A stretch of DNA of 46,761 bases from an uncultured Erysipelotrichaceae bacterium (GTDB taxonomy: Bacteria > Bacillota_I > Bacilli_A > RFN20 > CAG-826). A program made the position numbers and the translations under genes. The stretch is taken from positions 1 to 46,761 of the forward strand of contig ONAT01000011.1 of NCBI GenBank assembly GCA_900315885.1, given 5' to 3'. The notes beneath the pieces were generated by a model, which worked only from the letters and a program-made list of their open reading frames with translations, had not been told where the DNA came from and made no database searches. Numbering within the stretch: the first letter of the stretch is position 1; every line of letters begins with the position of its first letter. Shown here one piece after another: positions 15,727-23,884 of the stretch.

Positions 15727-17075
15727 TGCTCAATGAATTAGAAAAAAGACTTGATATTAATAACAATTTTGATATAAAAAAGAAAGAAATCAAAATTCTT
15801 AATAAAGATGGTTATATATTTTTTACATCATCACTTATAAATCATTATGACTTAATGTTTTTAATGGAGTTTTTAGACAAAATTAAATCTTTTAAAGATT
15901 TTGATTTACGAGTTTATAATGGTGAGATAAAGCAAGAAAGTAATTTAGATACAATTCTAGAAGATGTTTATTCTGGCTTTATTTTGTTAGTAATTGAAGA
16001 AAAATATTATCTAGTTGATGCAAAACTATATCCTAATCGTTCTATTGAAGAACCAATAACTGAAAAAACAATTCGTGGATCACGTGATGGCTTTTCGGAA
16101 TCAATTAATACTAATATTGGTTTATTAAGAAGAAGACTAAAAAGTGAACAATTAGTGGCAAAATCATATTCAATTTCTTCTTTGGGCAAAACTAATGTCG
16201 CTTTATGTTACATCAAAGGTATTGCTGATGAAGATTTAGTAAATCATTTAGATGAACAACTAAATAAAATTGATGTTGACTCATTAATTATGACTGACCG
16301 TTCTTTAGAAGAAATACTTTTTAAACAAAAATATACACCTTTTCCTTTGGTAAGATATACTGAAAGACCTGATGTAGCAAGTATATCCTTAATGTATGGA
16401 AAAATTGCTATAATCGTAGATACATCGGCTTCTGTGATTTTAACACCAATCACAATATTTGATCATACAAAGCACGTGGAAGAATTTAGGCAATCACCAA
16501 TCGTGGGAAGTTTTACACGCATGTTACGAACATTTGCGATATTTTTATCACTATTTCTAATTCCTCTTTGGATGTGCCTAGTCGATAATAGTGAAATAGT
16601 AAATTCTTTTAAAATATCTATTTCGCAAAACAATCTTGAAATTGGTGTAGCAATGCAAATTATTATTGCCCAAATAATATTTGAAATTGTTCGTTTAGCG
16701 TCAATTCATACTCCCACAACATTACAAACAGGTATTTCTTTAATATCCGCGGTTATTTTAGGACAAGTATCTATGGAATTAGGATTGTTCTTACCAGAAG
16801 TACTATTGTTATGTGCCATATCACAAATTTGTAATTTCACCACGCCAAGTTATGAATTATCGATGGCTATTAAATTAGCAAATATTGGATTGATAGTTAT
16901 TACTGCAATATTTGGAAAAAACGGATTTATCATATTTACTACGCTTTTGTTCTTGTATTTAACATCAATTAAGATTTGGAGTGTTCCTTATATGTATCCA
17001 GTTTGTCCTTTTGATTTTAAAAGAATTACAAGTATTTTTTTACGCAATTCTCCTGATAACAAAAAGAAACTCTAG
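15726..17075 (+). CDS. spoVAF: SpoVAF-type GerA family spore germination protein
   Basis: 449 residues, a little shorter than B. subtilis SpoVAF (about 490). The soluble N-terminal domain (residues 1-250) has the family core TIRGSRDGFSESINTNIGLLRRR, split here by a KT before it, and VRYTERPDVASISLMYGKIAIIVDTS. Five or so membrane helices follow (from about 262). It is related to the A subunit of nutrient germinant receptors and acts with the SpoVA channel in the spore inner membrane. It starts on the last base of the spoVAE stop (TAATG), so it is coupled. The ribosome-binding site is weak. A strong terminator follows. Confidence 0.9.
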   Translation: MLNELEKRLDINNNFDIKKKEIKILNKDGYIFFTSSLINHYDLMFLMEFLDKIKSFKDFDLRVYNGEIKQESNLDTILEDVYSGFILLVIEEKYYLVDAKLYPNRSIEEPITEKTIRGSRDGFSESINTNIGLLRRRLKSEQLVAKSYSISSLGKTNVALCYIKGIADEDLVNHLDEQLNKIDVDSLIMTDRSLEEILFKQKYTPFPLVRYTERPDVASISLMYGKIAIIVDTSASVILTPITIFDHTKHVEEFRQSPIVGSFTRMLRTFAIFLSLFLIPLWMCLVDNSEIVNSFKISISQNNLEIGVAMQIIIAQIIFEIVRLASIHTPTTLQTGISLISAVILGQVSMELGLFLPEVLLLCAISQICNFTTPSYELSMAIKLANIGLIVITAIFGKNGFIIFTTLLFLYLTSIKIWSVPYMYPVCPFDFKRITSIFLRNSPDNKKKL

Positions 17076-17112
17076 TAATTTCTGACTAGCAAAGAAATTT
17101 ATAGACAATGTA

Positions 17113-17146
17113 AAAGGTAGCAAATGAGTTGCTACCCTTTAATTTT
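17113..17146 (+). terminator. Terminator of the spoIIA-spoVA operon
   Basis: GGTAGCAA and TTGCTACC form a perfect stem around ATGAG, extended by A/T pairs and followed by a T-rich tail. Confidence 0.85.
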
Positions 17147-17296
17147 TAAATAAGCATTTACTATAAACTTTGATGATTAAAAAATATGACGCCATTAGAA
17201 GATTGTAATTTCAGTTGACTACAATTTGTAGCCAACTCGTTTTCTCCTTTATTTGATTTACTTTTAAGAACTCGACAATTTTATACTAAAAAAATA
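17147..17296. other. Gene-free stretch between converging operons
   Basis: About 150 bp with no ORF. It contains a near-perfect dyad at 17214-17236: arms GTTG-A-CTACAA and TTGTAG-C-CAAC with one mismatch and a single central base. No T-run follows. No function can be assigned. Confidence 0.4.
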
Positions 17297-17325
17297 AAAC
17301 TCAACTTTTAAAGAGCTGAGTTTTT
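17297..17325 (-). terminator. Terminator downstream of rarA
   Basis: AAACTCA and TGAGTTT form the stem. On the minus strand it is followed by TTTTATTTTTTT, so it most likely ends rarA; the plus strand also has five T. Confidence 0.7.
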
Positions 17326-17365
17326 GAAAATGTTTTAATATGAAATCTATAAAATAAGTCTGTAA

Positions 17366-18628
17366 CTAAAGTTTCTTTTTTAACTCTCTAAGATTTGTGG
17401 AACGTTTGATTTTTTGTAAACGCTCATAGTTCTCATTTAAAGCGCGTTCGTATTTAGAACCATTACTTGGTTCATAGAATTTTTTATTTTTAATGAGATT
17501 TGGTAGATATTGAATTTTTTCCCATAAATCTGGACGATCATAAGGATAGCAATCTTCTTCATTTCGATTAACAGGTGTCAATTTGAGATAATCTAAGACA
17601 TCAAGTGGCATTTCTTTTGCTGATTCATAGGCGTTATGAATAGCGTTATTACTTGCTTTTGATTTTGGAGATAGAGCTAAATCACATACTGCAAAGCCAA
17701 GAGGAATCAAAGCTTCAGGCATACCTACTTTTTTAGCAGCATTAATCGCGTTAGTTACTCGATCAACTGCACTAGGATTTGCTAAGCCGACATCTTCATA
17801 GGCAATAACTAATAATCTTCTTTCAATTGACTCTAAGTCGTTAGCGATACATAGTCTTGCTAAGTAATATAAACTTGCATCCACATCTGAACCACGTATT
17901 GATTTTTGTAAAGCCGAAACTGAATCGTAATGCCCGTTTTCATCGCGGTCTATTAAATAATTTGGAACTTTTACAATGTTTTTAATATCTTCAACTTCGA
18001 TTTGATTTTGTTTGTTACTCAAAGAAATAATTTCTAAATAATTTAAGGCAAATCGCATATCTCCACCAGACATTTCCGCTAGTAGATTCATGGCTTCACT
18101 TGTTAAAGATATGGCATTATTTAATCCGTTTTTTTCTTCAATTGCACGTTTAATACCTATGACAACATCTTCCTTATTTAAAGGATAAAGTTCTAGTAAA
18201 TGACAACGGCTACGAATAGCAGGATTTATAGAAATATATGGATTAGCAGTAGTAGCCCCAATAACGAATATTGTTCCATCCTCTAAATAAGGTAATAAGA
18301 TATCTTGTTTATCTTTGTTAAGTCGATGAATTTCATCCATTATAATGATTGCGCGTTCATATAACTTAGCTTCATTTATGGCATCTTCTAAATCTTTTTT
18401 GTTACTAGTAACAGCATTTAATTTAATAGCGTGTACTTTTAAAGAATTAGCAAAAGCTTCAGCAAGAGTGGTTTTACCAACCCCTGGTGGACCAAAAAAT
18501 ATCATAGATACGACTGTGTCAGTTTGAACGCAGCGTGTTAAAAATCCGTTTTCAGATAATAAATCTTTTTGTCCAAGCACTTCATCCAGTGTTTTTGGGC
18601 GCATTCTAAATGCTAGTGGTGCTTTCAT
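17366..18628 (-). CDS. rarA: Replication-associated recombination protein A (AAA+ ATPase)
   Basis: 420 residues from the ATG at 18628, about 9 nt after GGAG; a TTG at 18643 would add five residues but has no site. RarA (MgsA) is a clamp-loader-like ATPase that acts at stalled replication forks. Seen are Walker A GPPGVGKT at 46-53, Walker B IIIMDEIH with D98-E99, the sensor 1 region VIGATTANPY, and the arginine-finger region INPAIRSRCHLLEL. The C-terminal tetramerisation part has RGSDVDASLYYLARL and EDCYPYDRPD. It is a single-gene unit divergent from dtd. Confidence 0.93.
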   Translation of the reverse strand: MKAPLAFRMRPKTLDEVLGQKDLLSENGFLTRCVQTDTVVSMIFFGPPGVGKTTLAEAFANSLKVHAIKLNAVTSNKKDLEDAINEAKLYERAIIIMDEIHRLNKDKQDILLPYLEDGTIFVIGATTANPYISINPAIRSRCHLLELYPLNKEDVVIGIKRAIEEKNGLNNAISLTSEAMNLLAEMSGGDMRFALNYLEIISLSNKQNQIEVEDIKNIVKVPNYLIDRDENGHYDSVSALQKSIRGSDVDASLYYLARLCIANDLESIERRLLVIAYEDVGLANPSAVDRVTNAINAAKKVGMPEALIPLGFAVCDLALSPKSKASNNAIHNAYESAKEMPLDVLDYLKLTPVNRNEEDCYPYDRPDLWEKIQYLPNLIKNKKFYEPSNGSKYERALNENYERLQKIKRSTNLRELKKKL

Positions 18629-18647
18629 AATCATCAACTCCAAAAAT

Positions 18648-18680
18648 ATGATACCATTTTATCAATAAATTCTCTATAAT
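18648..18680. promoter_or_regulatory. Divergent promoters for rarA and dtd-mnmA
   Basis: On the plus strand TATAAT (18675-18680) lies 16 nt before the dtd start. On the minus strand TGGTATCAT gives an extended -10 for rarA (hexamer 18648-18653). Neither has a strong -35 at standard spacing. Confidence 0.45.
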
Positions 18681-18696
18681 TAGTGTGGTGATTTAA

Positions 18697-19158
18697 ATGC
18701 GAGTGATTAGTCAAAATGTTATTAAAGCAAATCTAAGTATAAATAACCAAGTACATGCTAGTATTAAACATGGACTAGTTTTACTAGTTGGCTTTACACC
18801 AGGAGATAATGAAGATATTGCTCTAAAGATGGCTAACAAAATTGTAAAATCACGTATTTTTCAAGATGAAAATGGCCACACGAATTTATCAATTGTCGAT
18901 ATTAATGGAGAAATATTATCAGTATCGCAATTCACATTATATGGAGATTTAAGAAAAGGCAATCGCCCATCGTTTGTTAATGCATTAGAGCCTAAAAGAG
19001 CTAGTGAATTATATGATTACTTTAATATTTGCTTAAAAAATATCTTACAAAAAGAAATTAAAACAGGCGTATTTGGTGCAGATATGCAAATTGATTTGAT
19101 AAATAATGGACCATTTACCATGATATATGATAGTCAGGAGTTGATTAAAAATGACTAA
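18697..19158 (+). CDS. dtd: D-aminoacyl-tRNA deacylase
   Basis: 153 residues, normal for DTD. It hydrolyses D-amino acids (and glycine) from mischarged tRNA. It begins at once with the fold's first strand (MRVISQNV). The active-site motif is LSVSQFTLYGD, and the C-terminal motif is the NNGPFTMIYDS variant of the usual NxGPVT. It has a GGTGAT ribosome-binding site. Its end overlaps mnmA by 8 bp, a small tRNA-quality operon. Confidence 0.92.
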   Translation: MRVISQNVIKANLSINNQVHASIKHGLVLLVGFTPGDNEDIALKMANKIVKSRIFQDENGHTNLSIVDINGEILSVSQFTLYGDLRKGNRPSFVNALEPKRASELYDYFNICLKNILQKEIKTGVFGADMQIDLINNGPFTMIYDSQELIKND

Positions 19159-20284
19159 AGTTATGATCGGATTGTCAGGCGGAGTTGATTCCGCGGTCGC
19201 AGCATTTTTATTAAAAAAACAAGGCTATGATGTTGTCGCAGGATTTATGCGTAATTGGGACGCAATCGCAAACGGAGATTTCTTAGGGAATCCTACCTTA
19301 AACAACAGTTGTTGCCCACAAGAAGCAGATTATGAAGATGCAAAAGCAGTCGCAGAAAAACTAGGAATTGAATTATTCCGTGTTGATTTTATTAAAGAAT
19401 ATTGGGATGATGTCTTTACTTATTTCTTAAAAGAATATCAAAGAGGAAGAACACCTAATCCCGATATATTTTGTAATAAATACATCAAATTTGACGCCTT
19501 TTTAAAGTTTGCTAAATCTAAAGGCTGTGATTATATTGCCACAGGACACTACGCTAAAAGAGTGGATAAAGATGGAACAACTTTTTTATTAAAGAGTTAT
19601 GACCAAAATAAAGATCAAACTTATTTCTTATCACAACTTAATCAAGAACAAATTAGTTCATGTTTATTCCCGTTAGGTGATATTGATAAACCAGAAGTAC
19701 GACGTATTGCCAAAGAATTAGGTCTATCAATTGCCACTAAAAAAGATTCTACAGGTGTTTGTTTTATTGGTGAAAGAAACTTTAAAGAATTTTTAAAAAA
19801 TTATTTGCCAGCGAACAAAGGTAATATTGTTGATATTAATACAAATGAAGTTGTAGGAACGCATGATGGAGTCTTATTCTACACAATTGGCCAAAGACGT
19901 GGCTTAGGAATTGGTGGCATTTCAGGGCGTGAAGCTAAATCATGGTTTGTAGTTAAAAAAGATGTGAAAAAGAACATACTTTATGTTGCAAGTGGTAATG
20001 AAGATGAGCATTTGTTAAGTGATAGAGCAATCATCACTAATTGTCAGTTTAATAATCATATCCCAACAAGTGATATGCATGTAAGTTGCAAATTTAGATA
20101 CCGTCAAAAAGATCAAGGCGTTACTTTGCATATGATTGATGACACTACAGTTGAACTTATATTTGATGAACCATATAAAGCCGTTACCACAGGACAAGCC
20201 GCTGTATTTTACGATGAGGATATTTGTCTTGGTGGAGGGATTATTGACCAAGTTTATTTCAAAAACAAGCGTATTGATTTATAA
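19151..20284 (+). CDS. mnmA: tRNA-specific 2-thiouridylase
   Basis: 377 residues. It puts the sulfur on U34 of Lys, Glu and Gln tRNAs, using sulfur passed from a cysteine desulfurase (one is encoded at 36139). The PP-loop SGGVDS starts at residue 9. The two catalytic cysteines are Cys108 (PNPDIFCNKYIKF) and Cys204 (STGVCFIGER). TGHYAKR and DQTYFLSQL are the tRNA-binding signatures. It overlaps dtd and is followed by a strong hairpin terminator. Confidence 0.95.
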   Translation: MTKVMIGLSGGVDSAVAAFLLKKQGYDVVAGFMRNWDAIANGDFLGNPTLNNSCCPQEADYEDAKAVAEKLGIELFRVDFIKEYWDDVFTYFLKEYQRGRTPNPDIFCNKYIKFDAFLKFAKSKGCDYIATGHYAKRVDKDGTTFLLKSYDQNKDQTYFLSQLNQEQISSCLFPLGDIDKPEVRRIAKELGLSIATKKDSTGVCFIGERNFKEFLKNYLPANKGNIVDINTNEVVGTHDGVLFYTIGQRRGLGIGGISGREAKSWFVVKKDVKKNILYVASGNEDEHLLSDRAIITNCQFNNHIPTSDMHVSCKFRYRQKDQGVTLHMIDDTTVELIFDEPYKAVTTGQAAVFYDEDICLGGGIIDQVYFKNKRIDL

Positions 20285-20299
20285 ATTTTTAAGAAAAAA

Positions 20300-20333
20300 C
20301 AAAGCAGTGAAGCCACTTTTCACTGCTTTTTTA
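20300..20333 (+). terminator. Terminator after mnmA
   Basis: AAAGCAGTGAA and TTCACTGCTTT form a long stem with a short loop, followed by six T. Confidence 0.88.
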
Positions 20334-20372
20334 CATAATACAAAAAAACTATCGTTTTTATATGCAAATAAT

Positions 20373-20380
20373 GATATAAT
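20373..20380 (+). promoter_or_regulatory. Extended -10 promoter of the secreted RNase gene
   Basis: TGATATAAT (TGn plus a perfect -10 at 20375-20380) lies 49 nt before the ATG. The -35 region is poor. The ribosome-binding site AAGGAAG follows at 20414-20420. Confidence 0.6.
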
Positions 20381-20429
20381 ACTTTTTGTACATTTGTTAT
20401 TTAAATAACAAGAAAAGGAAGTAACGCAT

Positions 20430-23400
20430 ATGAAAACGAAGAAGAAGATTTTCAAATACTTTGCTCTGTTTGCATCAGTGTTTATGATGACATGTTCAAT
20501 TAATGGGGCTAAGGATTTATTGCATGATTCACATATTGTGGCTCATGCTGCGGAGACGACAAAAACTATTAGTTCATTTACTTCTGTTGGTAGCTATACC
20601 ACGAACTGGGGAACAAAAACTTATAATGGTGTTGATTTCTTCAATTATCGTGTTGGTAGTGGCTCAAAACTAGTTATGAACCCATCACCAACAAAATCAG
20701 CAGATTTTGCTAATGGTGCATTAGATGGATGTTTCTTTAACGTTGAACCTATTGCCGGCTTAAAATCAGTTAAAGTTACATTTTCAGGTAGTTCAAGTGG
20801 ATCTATCGAATTTGGTGAAAACTTACATTATACAAGTAAAACCTCAAATATTAAGAGTGGACAAGTTTATGAAGCACCAAGTGGCTCACAAGCATTTAGA
20901 ATTAATTGTGGCTCTTCAAAGATGACAGTCACACAAATTCAATATACTTATGATACATCAGCGACTGAAACTGCTTTTGAATATTACCGTCCATTTAGTG
21001 ATGGTGACCGTGGTGATCCACAAATCGCTACTGGCACATCAATTACAGTGCCTTGGACAAATGGTGGTACCAAAACGTTAACTAAAGGAAATAATTATAC
21101 TGATATTTCTGAAATTGCAGCTTATTATGTTGCATTTGGTACATGGCCAAATAACTATGGTACTTCAGGTAAAACTTATAAAGTATCAGAATATAACCGT
21201 ACTGATGGTTATACTACTTCAGTTCCATGGTCTAAAAGTGGTTATTATTATGAATTAGATGTCGACTTAGATGGCACATATACAACTAGTAGCCGTGGTG
21301 TTGGACGTCTAGTATGTTTTGATAAAGGCTTTAGTGATACGGCAAACGGCTATGGTTCAGAACCAGTTGTTGTCTATTCTGATGATCACTACAAGACATT
21401 CCAAGAATATGATAACAAAGGTGGCTGGATGAAGAGATTTAATGGTGAAGGAACTTGTACAGCTTATTCAAGAAATAGTTCGACTTTGCCACCAGAAGAA
21501 ACTCCGGTTGTTCCGGCAATCAAAGTTGCAAACCAAGAAAAAACAATTCAAAAAGGCGAAAGCTTTAATATGAATGCTACTGTTGAAAATATTACAGGAG
21601 GAAAGATCCTTTACTTTTCTGAAGATAGCACTATTGCATCAGTCGATAGCAATGGTAATGTCACAGGTGAAAGTAAAGGTACAACAAGAATTGCAGCTTA
21701 TTACTCTTCTAACACAAGCTTAATTGCTTATACAAGTGTTACAATAGAAGCTATTGAACCACCTACATCAATTACTATTAATGGTTCAGTTACTACAATT
21801 GCAGTTGATGCTAAAACTACTTTGAGTGTTTCAGTTGTTCCTAGTGACGCTGCAAATACAGTTACTTGGTCTTCAAGTAATAATAACATTGCAACAGTCA
21901 ATAATGGTGTTGTTACCGGTGTATCTGCCGGCGATGTAGTTATTACTGCAACATCCACAGTTGATACAAGTGTTAAGGGTGAATATAACTTGTATGTTAA
22001 AGGCATTGCAAGTATTGCTTTATCAGGAACTCCAACACAAGTTAAATATGCTTCTGGTGATAAATTTAATCCAGATGGTTTAACAGTAACTGCTACTTAT
22101 ACCGATGGTAGCACAGAAGTTATTGATAATAAAGATTGTAATTGGCTTGATGCTAATAGTTTAGACATATTGCTTGATGCCGGTACAACAAAAGTTATTT
22201 GTAAATATGGTGATGTTGAAACATATTACGAAGGAATTACAGTTACTCAAGAATCAGGTAAAGTTACTATTACTCGAGATTCGTTTACAAATGCTACAAG
22301 TTCATATGCTTTCCAAGAATGGACAAGTGGCAATATATCTGGTGAAGCATTTATCTATGGTGGTACAAAAGATAAGATGCAATTCAGTGCTTCCAAAGCT
22401 TCTTACTATATCTTTAATACCACAAAGATTCCAGGAGCAATTCAATCTGTTTCTGCTACTACAGCACAAGGCAGTGGGTCTTGGGAGTTATTAACAAATT
22501 CAACAGCCTATTATGAAGTGCCAAATGCTCCAGAAGTTGGGACAAGCCATGGTGCTAAAACATTATCTACAACTGAAACAACTTGGACATTAACAACTAC
22601 AAATCGTTATTTTGCTCTTAAATATAACGGTACTGGTGCTACATACTTATCAAGTATCGTTGTTAAATATGGTGAAGTTGATGAAGCAAAAGCGTTAAAG
22701 AGCCTAGAATTATCTGGAACTTTAGAAAACAAATTATATGTAGCGGGCGAAATCTTTAATCCACTTGGATTAACCATTACAGCAACATTTGAAGACAACA
22801 CAACTTTAGATGTTACAAATGAAATTACTTGGTCTGCTAATGAGTTAGATGCAGGTACAACAAGTGTAATTGGTACTTATGACACAATGTCAGTAACAGT
22901 TACAGGTATTACTGTTCTTGAATCATTAGATGCAAACACAGTGATTGCCGCAATTGAAGATGCTAAAAATGAATTCTCAGTTGCACGTGATAATATCACA
23001 GATTTATCAAACATTAATGCTAAAATGCAATATGTTGATTTACTTTTAACAAGATTCTTAGATACTGATAAAGTAACTAATTATGGTTATGTTGCTGCTA
23101 TGAAGATAGCGTATGAATTCGTCAATGGTACATGGTATGCAAAAATAAGAGTTAAGAAACAAGGTACAACAAGCCAAGTAAGTAGAGCAGATTCTTCATT
23201 AGAAATTTGTGAATTCTTAAATCAAGACAACACAACTGTTGAAAACTTACTTTCAACATATGAAGGATTTGATAATACAGTCCAAGAAATCTTAAATAAC
23301 ACATTTGATACCGCGGGTAATGATGGAAGTGTTGTTACAATTGGACAATCAGTTCGTTACATTGCTCAAGCTCATGCATTCAAAGTTGATAGTGCTAAGA

Positions 23401-23570
23401 ACAATTTACAAAATGGTGAAGTCTTAACTAGCAACAATGCAAACCCTGTATTGAAAGCAGTTTTAATCGCAGGTATTTCCTTAGTGGTTCTTATGTCCGC
23501 ATTTATTTCTATTAGCATTGTTAAATCTAAAAAGAAAAAAGTAGTAGAAAGTCAAGATAATATTGACTAA
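20430..23570 (+). CDS. Membrane-anchored secreted barnase-like ribonuclease with Ig-like domains
   Basis: 1046 residues. A signal peptide (cleavage near AHA-AE, 39-41) leads to a beta domain (45-175), then a microbial ribonuclease domain of the barnase/N1 type (about 185-335). EIAAYYVAFGTWPNNY matches the first helix region of barnase, and the four catalytic positions are present: E275 (YYYELDVD), R289 and R293 (SSRGVGR) and H320 (DDHYKTF), the barnase E73/R83/R87/H102 set. The R293-H320 gap is 12 longer than in barnase, through an inserted loop. Ig-like repeats follow (about 358-440, 445-527, 527-610, 753-830), with a second beta domain at 610-745. From about 832 comes a module shared with the DNase of this window, then one transmembrane helix near 1010-1030. 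I infer surface-bound RNA degradation. Confidence 0.8.
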   Translation: MKTKKKIFKYFALFASVFMMTCSINGAKDLLHDSHIVAHAAETTKTISSFTSVGSYTTNWGTKTYNGVDFFNYRVGSGSKLVMNPSPTKSADFANGALDGCFFNVEPIAGLKSVKVTFSGSSSGSIEFGENLHYTSKTSNIKSGQVYEAPSGSQAFRINCGSSKMTVTQIQYTYDTSATETAFEYYRPFSDGDRGDPQIATGTSITVPWTNGGTKTLTKGNNYTDISEIAAYYVAFGTWPNNYGTSGKTYKVSEYNRTDGYTTSVPWSKSGYYYELDVDLDGTYTTSSRGVGRLVCFDKGFSDTANGYGSEPVVVYSDDHYKTFQEYDNKGGWMKRFNGEGTCTAYSRNSSTLPPEETPVVPAIKVANQEKTIQKGESFNMNATVENITGGKILYFSEDSTIASVDSNGNVTGESKGTTRIAAYYSSNTSLIAYTSVTIEAIEPPTSITINGSVTTIAVDAKTTLSVSVVPSDAANTVTWSSSNNNIATVNNGVVTGVSAGDVVITATSTVDTSVKGEYNLYVKGIASIALSGTPTQVKYASGDKFNPDGLTVTATYTDGSTEVIDNKDCNWLDANSLDILLDAGTTKVICKYGDVETYYEGITVTQESGKVTITRDSFTNATSSYAFQEWTSGNISGEAFIYGGTKDKMQFSASKASYYIFNTTKIPGAIQSVSATTAQGSGSWELLTNSTAYYEVPNAPEVGTSHGAKTLSTTETTWTLTTTNRYFALKYNGTGATYLSSIVVKYGEVDEAKALKSLELSGTLENKLYVAGEIFNPLGLTITATFEDNTTLDVTNEITWSANELDAGTTSVIGTYDTMSVTVTGITVLESLDANTVIAAIEDAKNEFSVARDNITDLSNINAKMQYVDLLLTRFLDTDKVTNYGYVAAMKIAYEFVNGTWYAKIRVKKQGTTSQVSRADSSLEICEFLNQDNTTVENLLSTYEGFDNTVQEILNNTFDTAGNDGSVVTIGQSVRYIAQAHAFKVDSAKNNLQNGEVLTSNNANPVLKAVLIAGISLVVLMSAFISISIVKSKKKKVVESQDNID

Positions 23571-23584
23571 TTACAAACCTAATT

Positions 23585-23615
23585 GACTAAATACACAATG
23601 TATTTAGTCTTTTTT
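23585..23615 (+). terminator. Terminator after the RNase gene
   Basis: Perfect hairpin GACTAAATACA / TGTATTTAGTC with a CAA loop and six T. Confidence 0.9.
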
Positions 23616-23646
23616 AATGTTATATCTACCTATATTATTTTTATTA

Positions 23647-23866
23647 TGCTATAATACATATAAATCGGATAGAAGAATAAATTTAAGCAGGAATTTATTA
23701 GCGACAGTCTAGCGGTGAAAAAGATTGATTTTCCCTTAAATGAGCCCCTTCTTAGAGCGATTAATACTCGCCGTTAACTGCGTTAAAGTAAATTGAGTGC
23801 ACTATTGTGAAATAGGATGGTACCGCGATTATTTCGTTCCTAATTGTTTTTTAGGAACTTTTTTTA
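23647..23866 (+). promoter_or_regulatory. Promoter and alanine T-box leader of alaS
   Basis: An extended -10, TGCTATAAT (hexamer 23650-23655), starts a 200-nt leader. The conserved T-box GGATGGTACCGCG is at 23815-23827 and is followed by a terminator (arms GTTCCTAA 23836-23843 and TTAGGAAC 23851-23858, then seven T). The stem I region has AGCGGTGAAAAAGATT, and a likely specifier codon GCC (Ala) at 23744-23746, in the position before CTTAGAGC where T-box specifiers lie. Uncharged tRNA-Ala would stabilise the antiterminator and turn alaS on. The exact specifier register is less certain than the T-box itself. Confidence 0.88.
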
Positions 23867-23884
23867 TTGATGGGAGAGATATTT

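Noticed and set aside
20136-20408. Plus-strand ORF of 90 residues overlapping mnmA and its terminator
   Set aside because: It runs through the mnmA coding end and the hairpin terminator in another frame, with no start signal.
22174-22494. 106-residue ORF inside the RNase gene
   Set aside because: A frame shadow with low-complexity composition; the RNase frame shows domain structure across the whole region.
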